From positions 124,001 through 188,000 of the forward strand of contig NZ_VDTC01000004.1 of the NCBI RefSeq assembly GCF_007672725.1: 64,000 nucleotides of DNA, in the 5' to 3' direction. The stretch comes from Corynebacterium aurimucosum ATCC 700975 (GTDB lineage: Bacteria; Actinomycetota; Actinomycetes; Mycobacteriales; Mycobacteriaceae). Numbering within the stretch: the stretch's first letter is position 1; each line of letters begins with the position of its first letter. The position numbers were made by a program, and so were the translations under genes. This document shows positions 50,687 to 58,799 of this stretch, piece by piece. The notes under the pieces are model-generated. The model was not told the DNA's origin. It saw only the letters and a program-made list of their open reading frames with translations, and searched no databases.

Positions 50687-51667
50687 CTACAGCTGCCACG
50701 CTTGAGCCAGGTTAGCCATGTTACCCAAGGCGGCCTCGTGGCTTGTGGATTGCAGGGAGATCATGAGTTCATCCGCCTGGGCCAGATTTTGGAATTCCGT
50801 GAGGTAGTCGCGCACGTGCTCGATACTGCCCACGGCGGAGTACTTCAGCATGCCGATGATCTGCTGGCCCTGCGGGGAATCGATGATGCGGGCAACGTCG
50901 GCGTCGCTAAGCTGCTTGCCACGACCTGCAAAGGCCTTGACGCGGCGGAAGCAGACCTTTTCAAATTCCTCGTCGGCGTCATCACCCGCGGTGACGTTGA
51001 CACCCGCGATGACATAGGGCTCCGGGTGGGCTTCGGAAGGCTGGTAATTCTCGCGATAGTAGGCCGTGGCGGCCTCGAGGTGTTGCGGGGCAAAGTGCGA
51101 GGCGAAGGCATAGGGAAGCCCGTACTTGGCGGCGAGCGAGGCGCCGAACAGCGAGGATCCCAGGATGTAGATGGGGACGTTGGTGCCGTGGCCGGGGATG
51201 GCCTTCACTCCGGGGATGAGGGACTTTCCGGAGAGGTAGCCCTGTAGCTCCTTGACGTCCTCGGGGAAGCGTTCGGCGGCGTGGCCATCGCGGCGCAGGG
51301 CGCGGCCTAAGGTCTGCATGTCGGTGCCGGGGGCGCGGCCCAGGCCAAGGTCGACGCGGCCGGGGTAGAGCTCGGCGAGGGTGCCGAATTGTTCGGCGAT
51401 GACATAGGGCGCGTGGTTCGGCAGCATGACGCCGCCGGAGCCCAAGCGGATGCGCTCGGTCTTCGCGCCGATGTGTGCGATGAGTACTGCCGGGGAGGAG
51501 GAAGAAATGGAGGGCATGTTGTGGTGCTCGGTGTACCACATGCGCTTAAACCCCAATGCCTCCGCGCGTTGCGCCAGCTCGACCGACCTGGCCATGGACT
51601 GGGAGGGAGATTCCCCCGGGTAGATGGTGCAGAAATCGAGGACGGACAAAGCGGCGCGGGACGTCAT
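50687..51667 (-). CDS. LLM-class flavin-dependent oxidoreductase
   Basis: Bacterial-luciferase-like monooxygenase or oxidoreductase of 326 residues using FMN. It begins LSVLDFCTIYPGESPSQSMA and has the group motif LGFKRMWYTEHHNMPSISSS near residues 38-57. Further blocks are IRLGSGGVMLPNHAPYVIAE, YPGRVDLGLGRAPGTD and VPIYILGSSLFGASLAAKYG. C. glutamicum carries a homologue (yhbW-like) right after brnQ, matching this order. The ATG is 3 bp past the brnQ stop, so aecD-brnQ-LLM may be partly co-transcribed. The substrate is unknown. Confidence 0.9.
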   Translation of the reverse strand: MTSRAALSVLDFCTIYPGESPSQSMARSVELAQRAEALGFKRMWYTEHHNMPSISSSSPAVLIAHIGAKTERIRLGSGGVMLPNHAPYVIAEQFGTLAELYPGRVDLGLGRAPGTDMQTLGRALRRDGHAAERFPEDVKELQGYLSGKSLIPGVKAIPGHGTNVPIYILGSSLFGASLAAKYGLPYAFASHFAPQHLEAATAYYRENYQPSEAHPEPYVIAGVNVTAGDDADEEFEKVCFRRVKAFAGRGKQLSDADVARIIDSPQGQQIIGMLKYSAVGSIEHVRDYLTEFQNLAQADELMISLQSTSHEAALGNMANLAQAWQL

Positions 51668-51670
51668 GAG

Positions 51671-53011
51671 CTACTCACTTTTCTTCGACGAGCCTGTAGA
51701 TACAACGTCGATGATAACGCCGATGGCAAATGCGAGGAGCGTGGGAACCACCCAGCCCAAACCAACGTCTTGGCCAGGGGCGAAATCAAGCGGCACACCG
51801 AAGGAGGTGGCGGCGGACCACAGCACGGAAACCCACAGCGCCAAGCGGAATCCCCAGTAGAAGGTGACCCACTTCTTGACTACCGGTTGCAGGAGGGTCA
51901 GCGCAATCAGCGAGATAGCCGGCGGGTACAAGAACACGATGAAGGGCACCGCGATGGCAAGCACCGTGTCAAGGCCCTGGAAAGCGAAGGCTATGGACAG
52001 TGCAGTAAACAGGCAGGCCCACAGGTGGTAGGTGGTCTTCGGCACGAGCAGGGCGAAGAACTCCGAGGTGGCGGAAATCAGGCCCACGGCGGTGGTCATG
52101 CACGCCAGGATGACGATGGCGGAGAAGACGGCCTGGCCGATGTTGCCCATGGTGAGATTGGAGGCGTCGGCAAGCAGGGCGGCGCCGGACTCATAGGAGG
52201 CACCGTTCGGCATGGTTTGGCCGATCCACGCCAGCCCCAGGTAGATGGCGGCGAGCAGGGCGCCGGCGATGACCGCGGAGAGAATGGTTCCGCGCAGCAG
52301 CTCACTGTTCTTGGAAAAACCCTTGGAGCGCAGGGAGGTCACGATGACGATGGAGAAAGCTAGGCCCGCGATGGCGTCCATGGTGTTATAGCCCTCAAAG
52401 AGGCCGGTAACGAAGGGTGCGGAGGCATACTCTTCGGTCGGGGTGCCGGGAACGCGGGGATTCGCCACGGTAGCGAGGGTGATGAGGACCGCGAGCAGGA
52501 TGACCAGCGCCGGGGTGAGGAACTTGCCCAAGGTGTCGATGATGTCATTCGGGCGCCAGGCCAGGCCGAGCGCGATGAGGAAGAAGACAACGTTGAAGGC
52601 GCCGTTGGCGAAGGTCCCCTCCCAACCCAGCAGCGGGGTGATGGCGGTTTCCATGGACACCGCGCCGGTACGCGGCAGGGCGTAGAAGGCACCGATGGCC
52701 AGGTACGCAATGACGGAGAAGGCCACGCCGAAGATCTTGCCGCCGTGGTTTCCGATGTCCCGCACGGACTGGCCGGAAATGGCCACCGCGACCACAGCCA
52801 AGACCGGCAGCGCCACGCCGGCGGCGAGGAAGCCCAAGGTGGCGGGCCAGAAGTTGGTGCCGGAGGAGACACCGACTTCCGGTGGGAAGATCAGGTTGCC
52901 CGCTCCAAAGAACATGGAGAAGAGCATGAGTGAGGCAACGATGATGATGCCGATGGGAGAACCCGTCTTCGAGGCGGACTGAGAGGGAGCCTGAGCGTCA
53001 TTAATGGACAT
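51671..53011 (-). CDS. brnQ: Branched-chain amino acid carrier BrnQ
   Basis: Sodium-coupled uptake of isoleucine, leucine and valine in C. glutamicum. The 446-residue protein has twelve hydrophobic segments and the family N-terminus LMLFSMFFGAGNLIFPPEVG near residue 30. YALPRTGAVSMETAITPLLG and GYNTMDAIAGLAFSIVIVTS are further strong blocks. The ATG at 53011 lies 7 nt after TATTCT, so the longer frame to 53194 is rejected. The order aecD-brnQ-LLM oxidoreductase is the same as in C. glutamicum, supporting orthology. Confidence 0.95.
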   Translation of the reverse strand: MSINDAQAPSQSASKTGSPIGIIIVASLMLFSMFFGAGNLIFPPEVGVSSGTNFWPATLGFLAAGVALPVLAVVAVAISGQSVRDIGNHGGKIFGVAFSVIAYLAIGAFYALPRTGAVSMETAITPLLGWEGTFANGAFNVVFFLIALGLAWRPNDIIDTLGKFLTPALVILLAVLITLATVANPRVPGTPTEEYASAPFVTGLFEGYNTMDAIAGLAFSIVIVTSLRSKGFSKNSELLRGTILSAVIAGALLAAIYLGLAWIGQTMPNGASYESGAALLADASNLTMGNIGQAVFSAIVILACMTTAVGLISATSEFFALLVPKTTYHLWACLFTALSIAFAFQGLDTVLAIAVPFIVFLYPPAISLIALTLLQPVVKKWVTFYWGFRLALWVSVLWSAATSFGVPLDFAPGQDVGLGWVVPTLLAFAIGVIIDVVSTGSSKKSE

Positions 53012-53018
53012 TTTTCTA

Positions 53019-53024
53019 AGAATA
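53019..53024 (-). promoter_or_regulatory. brnQ -10 box, leaderless type
   Basis: TATTCT on the minus strand ends 7 nt before the brnQ ATG. It lies in the 38-bp gap after aecD, so brnQ can be expressed separately. Confidence 0.5.
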
Positions 53025-53049
53025 ATGCCCATGACATGAGATGTAAACT

Positions 53050-54147
53050 CTAGCTGAAGGCCTTCTCCAGCCGATCCAGTGCTTCTTCGAGCAGCTCGCG
53101 GGAGGTGGCGAAGTTCAAACGCGCGTGGTGCTCGCCGCCCGTACCGAAGGTCACGCCCTCGTTGAGAGCCACCTTGGCGTGCTCGCGGACCCACGCTGCG
53201 GGCTTCGGGTCATCACCAATAGCGGTCCCGGAAAAGTCCAACCACAGCAGGTAGGTGGCCTGCGGGTGGGAAGTCTTGAGGCCCGGCACGCGCTTGGGCA
53301 GCTCCTCCACCAGCCAGTCGCGGGTCTTCTTCAGGTACGCGATCTCCTCGTCGAGGAACTCCCCGCCGTCGCGGTAGGCGGCCTCCGCCGCCAGAACGCC
53401 CAGCGTGCCGGTGCCGTCCTTGGCCACACCGGTCAGCGAATTCCAGCGCTCCACGTCCACGGAGTTGGACAAGATTACCTGCGCGCACTTCAGACCCGCG
53501 GTATTCCACGCCTTGGACGTGGCGGTGACGGTGATGACGCGGTCGGACAAGGAACCCAGCGGGATGTGGCGGCCTTCGTAGACCAGCGGGGCATGGATCT
53601 CATCGGAGAGGATGCGGGCATCATACTTATCCGCCAGTTCCACGAGTCCCCGCAGCCAATCCTCGTCGAAGACGATGCCCAGCGGGTTATAGGGGTGGGA
53701 GAGCAGGATAGAACCGGCGCCGGCCTGAAAGGCGCGCTCGATATCGTCTAGCTCCAGCGAGGTCTCTATCTTCTCTCGTCCCGCGGTCTCCGGCAGCTCC
53801 AGCAGCGGCGGGTAAGACGGAACCGGTACGGCCACCGCGCCCTCAGTAAAGTACTGCACCCCGAGCAGCAGCCCGCGCACGACGTCCCCAATCCAGAAGA
53901 CGTGTTCCGGGCGCCAGCCGTAGCGCGATTCATAGAAATCCGCCAGGGCCGCGTTGAGCTCGGAGGCCTTGGGGGCTGGGGTGTAGCCGAAGGATTCGGC
54001 GTCGACAGCCTCCTGTATTGCTTCCTTCACCGCGGGGGCGGTGAGGAAGTCCGATTCAGCGATCCACAGCGGAATGATGTCCTCGTCAAAGACGGTCCAC
54101 TTGCGGGTACCACGGGCACTAAGTTCTTTCAGGCTAGGGAAATGCAT
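53050..54147 (-). CDS. aecD: Cystathionine beta-lyase / C-S lyase AecD
   Basis: PLP-dependent lyase of the MalY/PatB group. In C. glutamicum AecD cleaves cystathionine to homocysteine in methionine synthesis and degrades S-(2-aminoethyl)cysteine. The 365-residue protein has PLWIAESDFLTAPAVKEAIQ near the start. It has LLSHPYNPLGIVFDEDWL, LSDEIHAPLVYEGRHIP, and the PLP lysine in TATSKAWNTAGLKCAQ near residue 225, then FGTGGEHHARLNFATS near the C-terminus. The ATG at 54147 is set by TAAGGT 7 nt upstream. That -10 box overlaps the last codon and stop of the ABC exporter gene. Confidence 0.93.
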   Translation of the reverse strand: MHFPSLKELSARGTRKWTVFDEDIIPLWIAESDFLTAPAVKEAIQEAVDAESFGYTPAPKASELNAALADFYESRYGWRPEHVFWIGDVVRGLLLGVQYFTEGAVAVPVPSYPPLLELPETAGREKIETSLELDDIERAFQAGAGSILLSHPYNPLGIVFDEDWLRGLVELADKYDARILSDEIHAPLVYEGRHIPLGSLSDRVITVTATSKAWNTAGLKCAQVILSNSVDVERWNSLTGVAKDGTGTLGVLAAEAAYRDGGEFLDEEIAYLKKTRDWLVEELPKRVPGLKTSHPQATYLLWLDFSGTAIGDDPKPAAWVREHAKVALNEGVTFGTGGEHHARLNFATSRELLEEALDRLEKAFS

Positions 54148-54154
54148 GCGCCCC

Positions 54155-54160
54155 ACCTTA
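54155..54160 (-). promoter_or_regulatory. aecD -10 box, leaderless type
   Basis: TAAGGT on the minus strand ends 7 nt before the aecD ATG and overlaps the stop codon of the ABC exporter gene. Confidence 0.5.
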
Positions 54161-55990
54161 CTCGTCGTTGGGCTGCACAAATCCGTATTTTTTCAGCCGC
54201 TGGCGGTCGGCGGCGGAGGCGGATTGGGTCAAACGCAGCAGCTCGGCGTAGATGCCGCCGGACTGCGCCAGCTCGGCCGGCGAACCAATTTCGGAGATGC
54301 GGCCGTGGTCGAGGGTGATGATGGTGTCCACGTCCGCGATGGTGGACAGGCGGTGCGCGATGATGAGCGTGGTGCGGTCCTTCATGAGCTCATCCAGGCC
54401 CGCTTGCACGGCACGCTCGGCCTTGGTGTCCAGCGCCGAGGTGGCCTCGTCGAGCACGAGGATGGGGGCGTCCTTGAGCATGGCGCGCGCCACGGCCACG
54501 CGCTGCTTCTGCCCGCCGGAGAGCTTGAGGCCGCGCTCACCGATGACGGTGTCATAGCCATCGGGGAATTCCTCGATGAAGTCGTGTGCATTGGCGCGCT
54601 TGGCGACGTTCACGATCTCCTCCATCGTCGCCTCCGGCTTGCCATAAGCGATGTTTTCCTTGATGGTGCCTGAGAAGAGATAGGACTCCTGGAAGACCAC
54701 GCCGACTGAGGCGCGCAGGCGCTCGGCGGTAAGCTCCGCGGCGTCGTGCCCCAGCACCGTCAGCTTTCCCTCCGTGGGCTGGTACAGGCCCAGCAGCAGG
54801 TTGACCAAGGTGGACTTGCCGCCGCCGGACTCGCCGACGAGCGCGACTTTGTGGCCCTCCTCGGCGGCGAAGGAAATGCCGGCGACGACCGGCTTATCCG
54901 ACTCATAGGAGAAGGACACGTCCTCGAAGGCGAAGACCGGGCCTTGTGTTGGGCGCAGCGGCTCGGCCGGGGTGAGATCGAGATCGGGGACGTCGGAGGT
55001 TTCAGCGGCGGCGACCAGCTGCGGGTTTACCGTGGGCTCCGGGGTCTCCTCCATGACCTTGAAATAGTCCTTGGAGCCGGCAATGGCGCGCTGGCTGACA
55101 TCCACGATCCAGCTCATCATGAACACCGGCTGCTTGGCCATGTTCACCAGCTGCAGGAGCATGACCATGTCACCGATGGAGAAGTGGCCCTCCAAGGTAC
55201 GCCAGAAGATCAGGCCATAGATGCCTAAGAAGATCAGCGCCATGGCCGCGCCACGCGCGGTATCCATGGAATGCCACCAGCGCGATTGCGGCTTCGTCGT
55301 ATCCACCACCGTGCGGTAGCGCGAACCGAAGGAGGCCAACTCGCGGGCCTCGGCCACGAAGGACTTGGTCACCTTCACTTGGCCGATGACCTCCGCGAAG
55401 CGCCCATTGGCCACGTCGATGTTTTCGTTCTTGATGGCCTCGAATTTCTGCCAGCGCTCCGAGGTCAGCGCGGTGAGCCACATATAGATGGGGAAGAGCG
55501 CTGCCAGCAAGATGGCCAGCGGCCAGTAGTACACCGCGGTGATGACCAACACCGCCGCGGCCTGGATCAGCATGACGAAGAAGTTATTGGAGAAGGATTG
55601 CAGGAACTGCGTGGTATTCGCAATCGAGCGGTCCAAGCGCGCAATGATGGTGCCGGTGACCTGGTTGTCGTAATAGCCCTGCGGCACGGAGAGCAGCTTG
55701 GCAAAGTAGCGCGTGGACAGAATCTGGCGCAGGCGCGCCACCATGACGTCGCCGATATAGCCGCCGATGTTTTTCACCACGTTGCCCAGCGCATCTGCCA
55801 CAAAGAGCGCGACGACCCACCAGAGGATGGTACGCAGCGGGCCTCCTGCGACGACGGTATCGGTGGCCTCGCGGAGGATGAAGGGAGTCAGCAGCGAGAG
55901 AATCGCGGTAACTGACGCGGTGATTAGGACGCCGAGATAGAACGGCCACAGCGCAGACGCGCTGCGGACGATGCGGAGAATAGAGTTCAT
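54158..55990 (-). CDS. ABC exporter, fused permease and ATPase
   Basis: Half-transporter of 610 residues that should work as a dimer in the cytoplasmic membrane. Residues 15-310 hold six membrane helices of the type I exporter fold (PQGYYDNQVTGTIIARLDRS in the coupling region). Residues 350-590 form the ATPase: Walker A GESGGGKST, Q-loop FQESYLFSGTIKENI, signature LSGGQKQR, Walker B ILVLDEATSALD and H-loop IIAHRLSTI. The cargo cannot be read from the sequence; members export lipids, peptides or drugs. TAACAT lies 9 nt before the ATG, a slightly long leaderless spacing. Confidence 0.92.
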   Translation of the reverse strand: MNSILRIVRSASALWPFYLGVLITASVTAILSLLTPFILREATDTVVAGGPLRTILWWVVALFVADALGNVVKNIGGYIGDVMVARLRQILSTRYFAKLLSVPQGYYDNQVTGTIIARLDRSIANTTQFLQSFSNNFFVMLIQAAAVLVITAVYYWPLAILLAALFPIYMWLTALTSERWQKFEAIKNENIDVANGRFAEVIGQVKVTKSFVAEARELASFGSRYRTVVDTTKPQSRWWHSMDTARGAAMALIFLGIYGLIFWRTLEGHFSIGDMVMLLQLVNMAKQPVFMMSWIVDVSQRAIAGSKDYFKVMEETPEPTVNPQLVAAAETSDVPDLDLTPAEPLRPTQGPVFAFEDVSFSYESDKPVVAGISFAAEEGHKVALVGESGGGKSTLVNLLLGLYQPTEGKLTVLGHDAAELTAERLRASVGVVFQESYLFSGTIKENIAYGKPEATMEEIVNVAKRANAHDFIEEFPDGYDTVIGERGLKLSGGQKQRVAVARAMLKDAPILVLDEATSALDTKAERAVQAGLDELMKDRTTLIIAHRLSTIADVDTIITLDHGRISEIGSPAELAQSGGIYAELLRLTQSASAADRQRLKKYGFVQPNDE

Positions 55991-56080
55991 CGTCGGCCGA
56001 TGTTACGCCCTTAATAGGAATACCCAACCCGTCGACTAAGGTAAGGGAGAAACCGAAGTCGTGATGGAAAAGGATTCGCG

Positions 56081-56617
56081 GTGAAGAAGTACCTCCCCCT
56101 AGCGTGTGCCCCGCTGTGCCTGGTTGCCCTCTCAGGCTGCAGCATCCTCCAGCCGCCGGACACGGGCCCGCAGGACAACATCGTGGTGTCCAGCTCGGAG
56201 CCGCCGACCTTTGAGGCTAAAGACGTGGACGCCGAAGAGGTGACCTCTAACCTGGCGGCACCTGTCAAGGACAAGGGACTCAACGTGGAGTATGAGCTGC
56301 AGGGCCTGTACTCCGGCGGCGGTGGAACGGTGCTCACGGTGAAGATCCACAACCTCAACGAGGTGCCCATGCCTGCCGACGCCCTCCCGGAACCCACCCT
56401 CGAGCGCGCCGACGGCAACGGCGGTTGGGCCACCGTGGATCCGATTGCTTATGACCCGGCCGTCAACACGGACTTGCCCGCGCCGGGCTTGGACCACCCG
56501 CTGGGGGCAGGCGCGTCCACCAACCTCCAGTATGTCTATGACGTTGCCCCCGGCAACCTGTGGAACGCGCGCTTTAACATCGGCAACGTGCGCTTTGTAG
56601 GAGACCTCAATCTATGA
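56081..56617 (+). CDS. Lipoprotein of unknown function
   Basis: A 178-residue exported protein. The signal peptide MKKYLPLACAPLCLVALSGC ends with lipobox LSGC and Cys20, the lipid-modified residue. The mature part is acidic and low in cysteine. LQGLYSGGGGTVLTVKIHNL near residue 72 and the rest of the strand-rich segment suggest a beta-sandwich fold similar to small lipoproteins that carry a DUF4352-like domain; this is only a resemblance. The GTG start at 56081 has AAAAGGAT upstream. It overlaps idi by 4 bp, so the two are coupled, although no functional tie to isoprenoid synthesis is evident. Confidence 0.82.
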   Translation: MKKYLPLACAPLCLVALSGCSILQPPDTGPQDNIVVSSSEPPTFEAKDVDAEEVTSNLAAPVKDKGLNVEYELQGLYSGGGGTVLTVKIHNLNEVPMPADALPEPTLERADGNGGWATVDPIAYDPAVNTDLPAPGLDHPLGAGASTNLQYVYDVAPGNLWNARFNIGNVRFVGDLNL

Positions 56618-57138
56618 CGGAACTCGTCGTTCTAGCCTCGCCCGAGGGCAAGCCCGCAGGCGTCGCTGAGAAGGCCGCCGTCCACACCGCGGATACTCCG
56701 CTGCACTTTGCTTTCTCCGCCTGGGTGGTGCGCGGAGGCGAGCTGTTGCTGACCCGCCGCGCACTGTCCAAGCTGACCTGGCCTGGTGTGTGGACCAATT
56801 CCTTCTGCGGACACCCCGGGCCGGATGAGCCGACTGCCGACGCCGTCGTGCGCCGCGCCCAGTTCGAACTTGGCCTCAGCGGCACCCCTCACTTAGTGCT
56901 GCCGAACTTTTCCTACCGCGCCGTGGATTCCTCCGGCGTGGTGGAAAACGAAATCTGCCCGGTCTATCTCTTTGAGACCACCGACGAACCCACGCCTAAC
57001 CCGGATGAGGTGGACTCCTTCGCGTGGGTCCCGGTGCGCGATGTCCTCGCTGCCACCGATGCCACGCCATTCGCCTTTAGCCCGTGGATGGTTGAGGAGC
57101 TGGCCCACGAGCCGTTGCGCGAGGCCCTGTTGGCCTAA
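56614..57138 (+). CDS. idi: Isopentenyl-diphosphate delta-isomerase, type 1
   Basis: Interconverts isopentenyl and dimethylallyl diphosphate, balancing precursors for menaquinone, carotenoids and decaprenyl phosphate. The 174-residue protein has the type 1 (Nudix-fold) active site. Cys65 lies in WTNSFCGHP and the catalytic Glu in VVENEICPV (residues 109-117). Metal-binding His residues occur in the N-terminal segment (AVHTAD, LHFAFS). The C-terminal block PFAFSPWMVEEL is conserved in actinobacterial Idi. The ATG overlaps the lipoprotein stop. The stop overlaps that of the convergent esterase by 4 bp. Confidence 0.95.
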   Translation: MTELVVLASPEGKPAGVAEKAAVHTADTPLHFAFSAWVVRGGELLLTRRALSKLTWPGVWTNSFCGHPGPDEPTADAVVRRAQFELGLSGTPHLVLPNFSYRAVDSSGVVENEICPVYLFETTDEPTPNPDEVDSFAWVPVRDVLAATDATPFAFSPWMVEELAHEPLREALLA

Positions 57139-58406
57139 AGCAGGCTGCCATCCTGGGCGAAGGCCGCCGAGATATAATCCAGGCTGGAATAGGCCACGCG
57201 GTTTTCGCCGTTATCCAGGTTGTATTCCCAGATGGCGTGCTCGGGGCGGTAGGCCTCGAAACCGGGCTCGCCGGTGCGCACGAAGTCCCGCAGCCACTGT
57301 GCTAGCTCCGTGTCCCCAAAGAGCGGGCGCAGCTCCTCGCAGTGCAAGGCCGGGCCCGAGGAGCGGGTGAACTCCACCATCCAGGTCTTACCTGGTGCCT
57401 TCTCCGCCACCTCTGCCGCCCAGCGGCGGATGATGGCATCACCCACCAACCGGCCCATAGGGCGGTCCTTATCCATGTGCTGTGCCACCTGATACCACGG
57501 CTTGAAACCATTGCGGGGAAATCCAAAGCGCGGGGCCACATAGCGCAGGATGAGGCTGCGGAAAGGGGAGCGATCGATCTTCTGCGTGGCCGGGATGTTG
57601 TAGAACTCGTCGCGGGTGCTGGCGAGGATGAGGGGGACGTCGGCAAGCTGCCCACACTCCAGTGGGGTAGGGCCCAGCGCCATATCGAGGCTGTACTTCT
57701 TGCGGAACTTGGCGTAGCCGGCCGCGAGCTCCTCTTGGCTCATCGCCGCGAGGGAGGAGCGCGTGATGGGCTTCTTCATCACCTGGCGCAGCGTGGCCTT
57801 GCGCTTCTCGAAGCTCTCCCGAGGGAAGCCCGGGGAGAGCGCCACGGCGCGGCGAAAAGCCCCGCGGTAGTGGTCGCGCCGACACAGCCAGAGAACGGCA
57901 TTGGCGCCGGCGGACTGGCCCACGACGGTGACGTTGGTGGGATCGCCGCCGAAGGACTCGATGTTGCGCTGAATCCATTCCAAGCCCAGCTGTAGGTCCT
58001 CGATGGCGCGGTAGTGGTTGGGCTCATCATCGCGGAAACGGGCCAGGCCCGGCAGCCCCACGCGGTAGTCCAGCTGCACGTGGACGATGCCCGCCTCCGC
58101 GGTCGGCGTACCCTCCGCCCGGGGGTCCTCGTGGGAGCCGTGCTCGTAGCGGCCGCCGTGGATGTAGACCAGCGTGGGGGCTAGGGCGGCGGTGCGTTTG
58201 CCGGGCGCGGGGGCGGTGATGGTCAGCGCGACCTTCTCCGGATGCGGTTCGCGCGCGTCCTGGTCACGCGGCGGGGCGGGCTCGGGGTTATCGAAATCTC
58301 CCGGGATGTGGGAGTACTCGATGGAGCGGAAATGGGCCACGTCCCCATCGAGGTAGCCGGTGATGGTGCCCGCGGGGCAGGTGACGTCGAAAGGTGCACT
58401 GCTCAT
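57135..58406 (-). CDS. Type-B carboxylesterase
   Basis: Serine esterase of the carboxylesterase/lipase B family, 423 residues. It has the oxyanion region LVYIHGGRYEHGS (residues 79-91), LGLEWIQRNIESFGGDPTNV and the nucleophile elbow VVGQSAGANAV with Ser165. The likely acid is Glu or Asp in STRDEF and the likely His is in GPALHCEEL near residue 353. There is no signal peptide, so it is cytoplasmic. Members hydrolyse varied esters; the substrate is unknown. The ATG at 58406 is supported by TAGCCT 7 nt upstream. The alternative TTG at 58412 lies between them. Confidence 0.88.
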   Translation of the reverse strand: MSSAPFDVTCPAGTITGYLDGDVAHFRSIEYSHIPGDFDNPEPAPPRDQDAREPHPEKVALTITAPAPGKRTAALAPTLVYIHGGRYEHGSHEDPRAEGTPTAEAGIVHVQLDYRVGLPGLARFRDDEPNHYRAIEDLQLGLEWIQRNIESFGGDPTNVTVVGQSAGANAVLWLCRRDHYRGAFRRAVALSPGFPRESFEKRKATLRQVMKKPITRSSLAAMSQEELAAGYAKFRKKYSLDMALGPTPLECGQLADVPLILASTRDEFYNIPATQKIDRSPFRSLILRYVAPRFGFPRNGFKPWYQVAQHMDKDRPMGRLVGDAIIRRWAAEVAEKAPGKTWMVEFTRSSGPALHCEELRPLFGDTELAQWLRDFVRTGEPGFEAYRPEHAIWEYNLDNGENRVAYSSLDYISAAFAQDGSLL

Positions 58407-58413
58407 GGACAAC

Positions 58414-58423
58414 AGGCTACCCT
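58414..58423. promoter_or_regulatory. Overlapping divergent -10 boxes, esterase and small membrane gene
   Basis: Minus-strand TAGCCT (58419-58414) ends 7 nt before the esterase ATG. Plus-strand TACCCT (58418-58423) ends 6 nt before the ATG at 58430. They share the central TA pair in a 23-bp intergenic region. Confidence 0.5.
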
Positions 58424-58429
58424 GAGGGC

Positions 58430-58588
58430 ATGGAATGGCTCGTGCAGGCGCCAGTGTGGGCGCAGATGGCGGTGCTCGCCGTGACCGCAGTGCCGGCCGC
58501 GACCGTCATGGGGTGGGTGCTGATGTGGGTTATCGACCGTGTGAATTCGTGGCTAGCACCCGCGACTAGGATGAAGAAACATGACTGA
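58430..58588 (+). CDS. 52-residue membrane protein
   Basis: A small protein of unknown function. A first hydrophobic stretch (VWAQMAVLAVTAVPAATVMG) runs straight into a second (WVLMWVIDRV), then a short basic tail with lysines (RMKKHD). It probably spans the membrane once or as a tight hairpin. It begins 23 bp from the divergent esterase and overlaps the next small gene by 8 bp. The ATG at 58430 follows TACCCT by 6 nt. The compact arrangement with the following gene suggests the two products work together; this is inference. Confidence 0.6.
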   Translation: MEWLVQAPVWAQMAVLAVTAVPAATVMGWVLMWVIDRVNSWLAPATRMKKHD

Positions 58589-58736
58589 CGATGATCACCG
58601 CGAAGGCCTGTGGGACCCCGAGCGCCCGCAGCCTCCCCACCGCAAACGCGCACTGCCCAAGTCCCGAGTGAGCGTGACCCTCTGGCTGATGATCGCGCTC
58701 ATCGTCGTGGTGGCCATCGTCGGCGTTGTCTTTTAA
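58581..58736 (+). CDS. 51-residue tail-anchored membrane protein
   Basis: A small protein with a charged, proline-rich cytoplasmic part (MTDDDHREGLWDPERPQPPH) followed by KRALPKSRVSVT. A single C-terminal membrane helix rich in Ile and Val (LWLMIALIVVVAIVGVVF) comes next, and the protein ends within it. This is the layout of a tail-anchored protein. TAGGAT ends 8 nt before the ATG, and GAAGAAAC could serve as a weak ribosome-binding site. It overlaps the preceding 52-residue gene by 8 bp. Two hairpins follow directly. I do not recognise a family. Confidence 0.65.
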   Translation: MTDDDHREGLWDPERPQPPHRKRALPKSRVSVTLWLMIALIVVVAIVGVVF

Positions 58737-58740
58737 GGGG

Positions 58741-58792
58741 GTCTTCCTGAAGGGAAGACGCCGCTAGGGGCGCCGCGCTTGCCGACGCCCCT
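58741..58792. terminator. Two hairpins between convergent genes
   Basis: GTCTTCC/GGAAGAC (58741-58759) and AGGGGCG/CGCCCCT (58766-58792) lie between the small membrane gene and the end of malQ, suitable as a shared termination region. Confidence 0.6.
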
Positions 58793-58799
58793 CCTAGCC

